Below are positions 43,943-50,858 of a stretch of DNA of 51,963 nt, piece after piece. The stretch's first letter is position 1; each line of letters starts with the position of its first letter. The notes under the pieces were generated by a model. That model did not search any database. It was not told the DNA's origin and saw only the letters and a program-made list of their open reading frames with translations. Source of the DNA: Desulfobacterales bacterium RIFOXYA12_FULL_46_15 (GTDB lineage Bacteria > Desulfobacterota > Desulfobacteria > Desulfobacterales > Desulfobacteraceae); the NCBI GenBank assembly GCA_001799395.1, contig MGTJ01000061.1:1-51963 (forward strand). Direction: 5' to 3'. The position numbers and the translations under genes are program-made.

Positions 43943-44653
43943 TTATCCAATCCCGAGATATTTTTTCATCAGGGCTTTATCTTCTGCCAGATCCTGGATC
44001 AGCCCGTGGTGGACCACCCGGCCGTCATCCAGGATAAAGCAGTCCGACCCCACCTGCCGGGCCAGGTTGAAATTCTGCTCCACAAGAATCACCTTGGTTT
44101 TATCCTTGATCCGCAAAAGCGATTCTCCCAGCTGATCCACGATAATCGGGGCCAGCCCCTTTGACGGCTCGTCAATGAGCAGGAGGGAATGGTCACACAC
44201 AAAAACCCTTGCAATGGCCAGCATCTGTTTCTGCCCGCCGGATAAGAGTCCGGCCCTGGTTTTCCAGAATTTTTTCAATGCAGGGAAAAGTTCCAGGACT
44301 TCATTCAGGCGTTCATGGGTCTTCTCATTTTCAACTATCATGGACAGGCAAAAATTTTCCTCCACTGTAAGGTTAAACAGGACCGCCCGGTCTTCAGGGA
44401 CATAGCCCATGCCCATGCGGGCAATTTCATGGGTTTTTTTTCTTTCAACGGCCTGGCCCTTGAAGACTATTTTGCCGCCGGATGCCGGAAAAAGCCCCAT
44501 AATGGTCTTTAAAACAGTGGATTTGCCAGCCCCGTTCCGGCCCAGGAGGATGGTGGCCCCCCCGGATGCGACAGAAAATGAAACCCCCTGGAGGATGTGG
44601 TGCCGGCCAATGTGGGTGTGGACTGCGTCAAGGGACAGGATCGGATCACTCAT
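43943..44653 (-). CDS. livF: ABC transporter ATPase, LivF-like
   Basis: Predicted 236-residue ATPase with Walker A G-R-N-G-A-G-K-S-T near 39-47, Q-loop region G-Y-V-P-E-D, signature L-S-G-G-Q-K-Q-M, Walker B L-L-L-I-D-E-P-S and a late L-V-E-Q-N switch motif. The S-K-G-L-A-P-I-I pattern after Walker B is typical of LivF. It overlaps the livG stop by 8 bases. Two non-identical ATPases (LivG and LivF) power the importer. Confidence 0.94.
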   Translation of the reverse strand: MSDPILSLDAVHTHIGRHHILQGVSFSVASGGATILLGRNGAGKSTVLKTIMGLFPASGGKIVFKGQAVERKKTHEIARMGMGYVPEDRAVLFNLTVEENFCLSMIVENEKTHERLNEVLELFPALKKFWKTRAGLLSGGQKQMLAIARVFVCDHSLLLIDEPSKGLAPIIVDQLGESLLRIKDKTKVILVEQNFNLARQVGSDCFILDDGRVVHHGLIQDLAEDKALMKKYLGIG

Positions 44654-45413
44654 GTTTCACCCCCCCGCCAAGATAGGCGCAAAGCACCTGTTCATTGTTG
44701 GAAACCGCTTCCGGCGTATCATCGCAGATAATCCTTCCTTCCTGGAGGACTGCAATGGAATCGGACAGGGCCATGACCATATCGAATTTATGCTCCACCA
44801 GGAGAATGGTCCTGTTTCTTTTGAATTTGATTTCCCGGATGATGTCAAGAATAGCCGGTACATCTTCAAGGCTCATACCGGCTGTGGGTTCATCAAGGAG
44901 GAGAACTTTCGGATCCAGGGCCAGGAGGATGGCGATTTCAAGTTTTCTCTGCTCCCCGTGGGTGAGCAGACAGGCATCGGCCCGGTACCGGTTATCCAGC
45001 ATTACCTGTCTGAGAAAATCATAGGCTTTTTCTTCAAGTTCGGGATAGGCTTTATAATGTTTCCAGAACACCCTGCCTATATTTTCTTTTGCCTGGAGCG
45101 CCAGCCGGACGTTTTCCAGTACCGTGAGGCTTGGGAAAATATTGGTCAGCTGGAAGGATCTGCCTATACCTGCCCTGGTCCTCTTTGCCACACCCTGGTT
45201 TGTGATATCATGGCCGTTGAAAAAAATCTGGCCGGAACTGGGGGCATATTGGCCGGAAATCAGGTTGAACAATGTGGTTTTCCCGGCCCCGTTGGGCCCG
45301 ATAATGGATTTCAGGACAAAGGGCGCAACCGACAGGTTCAGTCCGTCGACAGCCACATGCCCGCCAAAGCGGATAGACAGATCCCGGGTTTCGATAATCG
45401 GTTCAGGCCTCAT
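44646..45413 (-). CDS. livG: ABC transporter ATPase, LivG-like
   Basis: Predicted 255-residue ATPase with Walker A G-P-N-G-A-G-K-T-T near 39-47, Q-loop F-Q-L-T-N, a variant signature L-T-H-G-E-Q-R-K-L-E (as usual for LivG), Walker B V-L-L-L-D-E-P-T-A-G-M and the H-loop H in L-V-E-H-K-F-D-M-V. Typical LivG length. It follows livK by 3 bases and overlaps livF by 8 bases. Confidence 0.94.
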   Translation of the reverse strand: MRPEPIIETRDLSIRFGGHVAVDGLNLSVAPFVLKSIIGPNGAGKTTLFNLISGQYAPSSGQIFFNGHDITNQGVAKRTRAGIGRSFQLTNIFPSLTVLENVRLALQAKENIGRVFWKHYKAYPELEEKAYDFLRQVMLDNRYRADACLLTHGEQRKLEIAILLALDPKVLLLDEPTAGMSLEDVPAILDIIREIKFKRNRTILLVEHKFDMVMALSDSIAVLQEGRIICDDTPEAVSNNEQVLCAYLGGGVKHE

Positions 45414-45416
45414 ACA

Positions 45417-46619
45417 TCAATTGCCCGTATTTCTGATGGGGATATTCATGTCCTTGAATGAGATCACCTTTGTGACCTCGGGAATGCCCCAGTCGATTCC
45501 TTCCCGTGTCGTGATCTTAAAGGCATACATATCCTGTAATGCCTGGTGATCCTCTTTTCTGAAGACCATTTCTCCTTTGGGTGTCATAAAATGCATGCCT
45601 TCCATGGTCTTGATCAGGGCCTCGGTATCGGTTGTGCCGGCCTCGTTGAGTGCCTTGACCACGGCCATGGCTGCGGTCATGCCGCCGCAGGTAAAAAAAT
45701 CAGGAGGTGAATTAAACCGTTTGAAATGCTCTTTGACCAGCCAGTCATTGATTTCATTTTTCGGGCTCTCATAATAATAATAATTACCCCCTTCTGCACC
45801 AGCGAGGGTTTTATAGGTCTTGAGCACATCAATGATATTTCCCCCCACAGCCAGGCTGATATTATACCGCGCGTCCAGCTTCATGGCATTGAGTTTTGCC
45901 GTGGGATCATTTTTCCCGGCCCAGTAGACGGCCAGGTATTTTTTGCCTTCGACCTTGCTCATGGCATTGATGATTCTTTGGGCCGGTGCTGTAAAATCAA
46001 CCGTGTCCAGGGGCATATATTCTTCGTGAATCACCTTTGCCCCTGTGGCGGCAAGGGCTTCTTTCGCGGTTGCCACACCATCCCGGCCAAAGGTATAGTC
46101 CTGTGCAATATAGGCCACATTCACGTCTTGTCCGCCAATGGCCATGGCGCCTGCAATCGCGTCCTGGGAAGAGTTCCTGCCTGTTCTGAAGATATAGCGG
46201 TTCCAGGCTTTTCCGGTTATGGAGTCAGCCACTGCCGGTTCGACAATCAGGATTTTTTTAAATTCTTCCGCCACTGGAAGGCAGGCCATGGCCACGGCCG
46301 ACGATACCGGCCCCACGGCAAGATCTGCCTTGTCGTCCTTGAATGCAGCGGTCAGCACCTGTTTTCCCATATCCGGTTTCATCTGGGTGTCTTTGACAAT
46401 GACTTCAATGGGTCTTCCAAGCACTTTAAAGGTTCCCTGGGTGGCATACTCAAGCCCGAGTTTGAATCCTTCAACCGATTGCCGGGCATAGGCTTCATAG
46501 GCGCCGGTCAGACAGACAAGCTGGGCCACTTTAATGGGCTCCTCGGCCTTGAGAGGGGAAACCAGGGTCAGGATAACTAAAAACAGACCTGCAATTTTTA
46601 AAAATTGTCTTTTCTCCAT
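45417..46619 (-). CDS. livK: Periplasmic branched-chain amino acid/amide-binding protein, LivK-like
   Basis: Predicted 400-residue secreted protein. Signal peptide: basic start (M-E-K-R), hydrophobic core 7-20 and likely cleavage near P-L-K-A at about 25. The mature domain has the Peripla_BP_6 pattern: V-A-Q-L-V-C-L-T-G-A-Y near 30-40, G-F-K-L-G-L-E-Y-A, a G-P-V-S-S-A-V-A-M-A-C-L-P-V patch and I-F-R-T-G-R-N-S-S-Q-D-A. ATG 46619 has a perfect AGGAGG-type ribosome binding site 7 bases upstream; a longer reading from 46694 is not needed. First gene of livKGFHM-hydrolase. Confidence 0.94.
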   Translation of the reverse strand: MEKRQFLKIAGLFLVILTLVSPLKAEEPIKVAQLVCLTGAYEAYARQSVEGFKLGLEYATQGTFKVLGRPIEVIVKDTQMKPDMGKQVLTAAFKDDKADLAVGPVSSAVAMACLPVAEEFKKILIVEPAVADSITGKAWNRYIFRTGRNSSQDAIAGAMAIGGQDVNVAYIAQDYTFGRDGVATAKEALAATGAKVIHEEYMPLDTVDFTAPAQRIINAMSKVEGKKYLAVYWAGKNDPTAKLNAMKLDARYNISLAVGGNIIDVLKTYKTLAGAEGGNYYYYESPKNEINDWLVKEHFKRFNSPPDFFTCGGMTAAMAVVKALNEAGTTDTEALIKTMEGMHFMTPKGEMVFRKEDHQALQDMYAFKITTREGIDWGIPEVTKVISFKDMNIPIRNTGN

Positions 46620-46987
46620 TTTGTTCCTCCTTGAATATTTAAAAATACATATAACCGCTATTGATGCGGGGATATCCATACCCATGGTCACCAACCGGCT
46701 TTTTTATGCTGTAACGGATGTTCCGGCCATGGACTTTTTGTTTCTTTTGTCCCATATGAGCAAGTTTCGCGCCAGGCATTTTCTCCTTAAGGCCTATGTT
46801 GTTTTAGAATCATTTTAAATCAAGGCTTTCAAGTGTTTTTTTTATTTCCCCGGCAATTGCCCCGGGTTGTTTTACAGGCTGATTGAGTGTAGTTTGATTT
46901 CTACATGTAGTTTTCCTGATACACAAGATCAAGATCTTTGTATGAAAATATTGTTTTTAGCAGAAAAGGCTGGTAGATTCGGCGGCT
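46620..46987. other. Intergenic region between livK and the MFS gene
   Basis: The 368-base gap separates two divergent genes and should contain both promoters. I see no convincing gene. The clearest element is the palindrome CTACATGTAG at 46901-46910. A T-run and A-rich stretches occur around 46820-46850. No confident -35/-10 pair could be assigned on either strand. Confidence 0.6.
46901..46910. promoter_or_regulatory. Perfect 10-base palindrome, possible operator
   Basis: CTACATGTAG is its own reverse complement, 78 bases before the MFS start and in the divergent livK/MFS gap. A dimeric repressor could bind it. Short perfect palindromes of this size also occur by chance. Confidence 0.25.
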
Positions 46988-48286
46988 ATGGAAAAAATAA
47001 AACACATGGAGTTTGAAATCAAAAGATGGTCCATCTTTCTGATTCTGATGCTGACGTATATTCTGGTGTATTTTCATCGCATGGCGCCGGGCGTTGTGTC
47101 TAAATTTTTAATGGCGGATTTTAATATTTCAGGTACAGGGCTCGGAACACTGGCTGCGATCTATTTTTTTGTCTATGCCGTGATGCAGATTCCTTCAGGG
47201 GTCATGGCCGATATCCTTGGAACCCGGACCGCCATTGTGGCGGGCAATATTACCGCAGGCCTGGGATCGATCCTGTTCGGCATGGCCGCTGATTTTGAAA
47301 CAGCCTGTGCCGGGCGGCTTTTTGTGGGACTGGGCGTCTCCGTTGTTTTTGTGGGCATCATGAAAAACAATTCAGTATGGTTTAGTGAGCGGGTTTTCGG
47401 GATAATGAGCGGGTTGACGCTCCTGGTGGGCAACCTGGGCTCCATCTTTGCCGCCGGGCCGCTTTCTGCGCTCCTGGATGTGTTTGACTGGCGCATGGTG
47501 TTTGACGGGATCGGGGCCATGTCATTGATCCTGGCTGCGGCAGGATTTTTAATGGTCCAAAACAGGCCTGAAGATGCAGGGTTTCCCAGCCTGGTCAAGG
47601 ACGGCAGGCTCCCTGTCTCCCGGAAGCAAAATCTGTCCTGGCTGAAAAGCCTGGCCAATGTCATCCGGGTCAGGAAAGCCAGGCCCGGTTTTTTTGTTCA
47701 ATTCGGCATGGTGGGCGGACTCTATGCTTTCATGGGGTTATGGGGCATTCCCTATTTAAGGGATGTGTTTGGCATATCCAGGGCATTTGCCGCCAACCAC
47801 ATTACCGTGATGCTGGTTTTTTTTGCCGGAGGTTCTTTTTTCTTTGGGTGGGTTTCGGACAGGCTCGGAAAAAGAAAGCCGGTGATGCTAAGTGCTTCGC
47901 TCATGTATGCAGGATCATGGATGATGCTGATATTCCTGCCCTGGTCTCCGGGGATTTCCGGGATGACGCTGTTCGGCCTCATGGGATTTGCCGGTTCAGG
48001 GTTTGTGCTGACCTTTGCCTGTGCCAAGGAAGTGATCAACCCTGATTTTTCCGGTATGGCCGTCAGCGTTGTCAATACCGGCTGCTTTACCGGCACTGCA
48101 GTGATGCAGCCGCTCTTCGGCAGGGTGATGGATCTGACCTGGTCCGGCGCCATGGACGGCAGTGCCCGCATTTATTGCGCCACTGACTATCAAAACGGGT
48201 TTTATATGATGCTTGCTTTTGCAGTGGCCGGGGTTATGGGTGCGCTTAAAATACATGAAACAAATTGCAGGAATATTTCCGTATAA
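46988..48286 (+). CDS. Major facilitator superfamily (MFS) transporter
   Basis: Predicted 432-residue protein with 12 membrane helices and the MFS motif A-like loops: between helices 2 and 3, G-V-M-A-D-I-L-G-T-R-T, and between helices 8 and 9, G-W-V-S-D-R-L-G-K-R-K-P. The start Y-F-H-R-M-A-P-G-V and F-N-I-S-G-T-G-L-G-T-L are typical of the nitrate/sugar-phosphate-like and oxalate/formate-like MFS groups; the substrate is unknown. A second ATG, six codons in, is an alternative. No adjacent gene on the same strand clearly belongs with it. Confidence 0.88.
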   Translation: MEKIKHMEFEIKRWSIFLILMLTYILVYFHRMAPGVVSKFLMADFNISGTGLGTLAAIYFFVYAVMQIPSGVMADILGTRTAIVAGNITAGLGSILFGMAADFETACAGRLFVGLGVSVVFVGIMKNNSVWFSERVFGIMSGLTLLVGNLGSIFAAGPLSALLDVFDWRMVFDGIGAMSLILAAAGFLMVQNRPEDAGFPSLVKDGRLPVSRKQNLSWLKSLANVIRVRKARPGFFVQFGMVGGLYAFMGLWGIPYLRDVFGISRAFAANHITVMLVFFAGGSFFFGWVSDRLGKRKPVMLSASLMYAGSWMMLIFLPWSPGISGMTLFGLMGFAGSGFVLTFACAKEVINPDFSGMAVSVVNTGCFTGTAVMQPLFGRVMDLTWSGAMDGSARIYCATDYQNGFYMMLAFAVAGVMGALKIHETNCRNISV

Positions 48287-48344
48287 ACAATCTGAGGTGT
48301 CTGCCCATACCTGAACTTCCCAGGATTTATAGGTTGCTTCGAAC

Positions 48345-48374
48345 CCGGATGGGATAAGGATTACGGGCATCCGG
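48345..48374. repeat. Inverted repeat after the MFS gene
   Basis: Perfect 7-base arms CCGGATG (48345-48351) and CATCCGG (48368-48374) flank 16 bases. It lies 59 bases after the MFS stop and 199 bases before the restriction-modification locus. It may form a weak hairpin, but no T-run follows, so I do not call it a terminator. Confidence 0.35.
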
Positions 48375-48500
48375 AATATAACACCCCTAATTCTTTTACC
48401 CCTGAGCCGCGGTTTTGTCGGATTCGTTAAAGAAGGCCGAATAAATACCTTGCTCAATATTGCATTCTTTACTAAATAACTGTTTGAAAACAGGATATTT

Positions 48501-48506
48501 TATAAT
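48501..48506 (+). promoter_or_regulatory. Possible -10 element upstream of the R-M locus
   Basis: A perfect TATAAT lies 67 bases before the ATG of the modification gene in an AT-rich stretch. The expected -35 position (about 48478-48483) reads AACTGT, which is a poor match, so promoter strength is uncertain. Confidence 0.35.
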
Positions 48507-48572
48507 ATGATCGGATGAAAAAAATCATACCGGTTGCGAATTGGACCAAACCCGAACGGAAACAGGCAGAAA

Positions 48573-50858
48573 ATGGATACACGGGAAATAATCGATAAGA
48601 TTTTCAAAGATCCGAAGACAAAATATTTCATGAAAAGCTTTGTCCCGTTTGCCTCGGGTAAAGAAGAAATACAGGTCTTTGCCGAAAACGGGAAATCATC
48701 ACCTGAGGAGATTGTCCGGCAGCTATGGGTGTATAAACTGATCCATACCTATGGATATCAGGCTGATGAAATCGAATTGGAAAAAAGCGTCTATTTCGGT
48801 TCAAAAGAAGGTACAAAAGCAGCGGATATCATCGTCTACACCGACAATTCAAAACAAACCCCGAAAATTATCATTGAGGTAAAGAAACCAAAACGGAAAG
48901 ACGGGATTGAACAACTCAAAAGCTATCTGAATGCTGAAGGTTCTCCTGTGGGCCTCTGGTCCAACGGCAGTGAGCGTATTATCCTGTATCGTCCCTATCC
49001 CAAAGATTTTGAAGACACTTTGTATGAACTGCCCAAACGGGGCCAGGAACCCAAAGATGTTCTGGAAGCAAGAAAAACCCTGGGACATTTAAAACGAAAT
49101 TTTAATTTTAAAAAGATTATTCAGGATATTGAAGAGCTTGTTCTGGCAGACAGTGGGAAAGACGAATTCAATGAAATTTTTAAACTGATATTTGCCAAAA
49201 TCTGGGATGAAAAAGAAGCAGACGAAAAACGGAAAGACAAAACCGTTGAATTCAGCAAGGCCCTGGACCCGGAAATCACCTATGACCGCATCAACAATCT
49301 CTTTCAGAAAGCATGCAAAGAATGGCCCGGTATTTTCCGCGACGGCGAGAATATAGAACTGACAAAGCGGCATTTGCAAATCTGTATCGGCCCCATTGAA
49401 GGCATCCGGCTCATGGGTTCAAACCTGAGAATCATGGAATTCTGCTATCCGGCTGCCGACAATGCAAGCCGTGAACTTCGGATGCACAAATATGCATCCA
49501 AATACCTGTGGGGCATTGATTTTGAGGAACGGGCCGCCAAAACCTCACGGGCGTTGATGCTCATAGCCGGTGACGGGCACACCAATATTTTCGGTCCAGA
49601 TGTTTCCAGCCTGGACCCTAAAACCTGGCATGAAACCCTGTCCGGTCAAACCCTGATGCAGGAGCTGATTAAGGCCAAACTTCTGATTCGCAAAATTGCC
49701 AGGGAAGATGAAGGGAATATCCTCAGGGATGAAGATCTGTCCTGGAAATATTTTGATGAACTGGCCTTTGATGTTGTCCTGCCCCAGGGCAAATTCAACA
49801 ATTCTTCCCTTGCCTTTATCCGGGAATGTATATTGAGAAAAGCAAGGCTTCTGGCAGTGGTCGGGCTTCATCCCAATACCTTCAAACCCCACACCGGAAC
49901 AAAAACTTCAGTGCTTTTTGTACAAAAATATACCGAAGGCCAGTTGGCTAATATTGAAAACGTAAAAAACAGTGTGGCCGCATCCTGCCCGGATTACAGA
50001 GAACAGATCGCGGTACTGCTGCGAAATAATATCTATGAAACCGATATTCCGGAACAGGAAATTCCTGAGGTGATCCTGGAAATCATCCTGGAAAATTTCT
50101 CAGAACCGGACCCGGATATGGCAGACTCCGGTGAAGATTCATCAGATTTCGGCATGGCCGCAGAAGGTGCCCCCTCCCTTGAAGATCAGATTGAACAGGC
50201 CAATGAAAAGATTGCAGACCTGCACAAAGAGCTTTTGGCGGCCAAAACCCGGCAGATGGATTTTGACAGTGATCTTGAGGCGTTAAAAGGAAAAACGGAT
50301 CAGGAGATAAAGCTGATATCCGATTCCTGGAACGAGACAACGGCTGCTTTGAACAAAATCCTTAAGCCCATAAAAGACCGGTTAAAATCCGAGACAAAAG
50401 CCTTAAAGGAAAGCCAGAAAGAACCCAGAAAAAAAACTGCTGCCTTGATCCATTCCCTTGAAACCGCTCTGGCCCAGGCAGAATATGAAAAAAAGCTGCT
50501 CTCCTTTAAGGGGAAACTGTCACTGATTCTGGAAGATGACGATATGATCGGAACCTTAAAGGAGCGCTGGATAGATGCAGAGGTGGCGAGACAACTGGAT
50601 TATCCTATTTTCATGGCCGTCAGCGAACGGGGCGGGAAAAACAATTCAGGGGATTATGAATACCGGGTGGATGAAAACGGCAACCTCCTGGAAGATGAGT
50701 CCGGCCAGTTCGTCATTGACCAGGATCTGGTCAACTATGCCCTGAAATCTGAGGACCTTGCAGATGCCGAATCTCTGCCCGAGGACCGGCTTTGTGTGGC
50801 CGAAGCCTTTGTCAGGTTTGCCCGGAAACATGGCCTTGAGTTCTGGAGGGCTGATTGA
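48573..50858 (+). CDS. Type I/IIG-like DNA modification protein lacking methyltransferase motifs I and IV
   Basis: Predicted 761-residue protein. The N-terminal HSDR_N-like nuclease region has D85 in A-A-D-I-I-V-Y and E102-V-K104 in I-I-I-E-V-K-K, a PD-(D/E)xK-type pattern. Residues about 185-288 match the segment just before the catalytic domain of N6-adenine methylases. The text then jumps from S-N-L-R-I-M (to 288) to E-F-C-Y-P-A-A-D-N-A-S, so Q-F-F-T-P-R and motif I (D-P-A-C-G-S-G-G-F) are absent. A second jump, F-D-V-V to L-P-Q-G-K-F (near 401), removes motif IV (N-P-P-F). The C-terminus has coiled coils (about 535-680). ATG 48573; the stop overlaps the S-subunit start by one base. Either natural in-frame loss or an assembly artefact is possible. 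Confidence 0.8.
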   Translation: MDTREIIDKIFKDPKTKYFMKSFVPFASGKEEIQVFAENGKSSPEEIVRQLWVYKLIHTYGYQADEIELEKSVYFGSKEGTKAADIIVYTDNSKQTPKIIIEVKKPKRKDGIEQLKSYLNAEGSPVGLWSNGSERIILYRPYPKDFEDTLYELPKRGQEPKDVLEARKTLGHLKRNFNFKKIIQDIEELVLADSGKDEFNEIFKLIFAKIWDEKEADEKRKDKTVEFSKALDPEITYDRINNLFQKACKEWPGIFRDGENIELTKRHLQICIGPIEGIRLMGSNLRIMEFCYPAADNASRELRMHKYASKYLWGIDFEERAAKTSRALMLIAGDGHTNIFGPDVSSLDPKTWHETLSGQTLMQELIKAKLLIRKIAREDEGNILRDEDLSWKYFDELAFDVVLPQGKFNNSSLAFIRECILRKARLLAVVGLHPNTFKPHTGTKTSVLFVQKYTEGQLANIENVKNSVAASCPDYREQIAVLLRNNIYETDIPEQEIPEVILEIILENFSEPDPDMADSGEDSSDFGMAAEGAPSLEDQIEQANEKIADLHKELLAAKTRQMDFDSDLEALKGKTDQEIKLISDSWNETTAALNKILKPIKDRLKSETKALKESQKEPRKKTAALIHSLETALAQAEYEKKLLSFKGKLSLILEDDDMIGTLKERWIDAEVARQLDYPIFMAVSERGGKNNSGDYEYRVDENGNLLEDESGQFVIDQDLVNYALKSEDLADAESLPEDRLCVAEAFVRFARKHGLEFWRAD

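Noticed and set aside
44409-45461. A 350-codon plus-strand open frame
   Set aside because: Antisense to livG/livF, whose motifs (Walker A, signature, Walker B) are clear; the frame itself has no recognisable domain.
45726-46580. A 284-codon plus-strand open frame
   Set aside because: Antisense to livK, which has a signal peptide, a strong ribosome binding site and family motifs.
48345-48374. Inverted repeat as a rho-independent terminator of the MFS gene
   Set aside because: The 16-base loop is long and no T-run follows on either side.
49437-49442. GAATTC (an EcoRI site) exactly at the first joint in the modification gene
   Set aside because: A six-base site is expected often by chance and the second joint has no such site, so I do not take it as a sign of cloning or editing.
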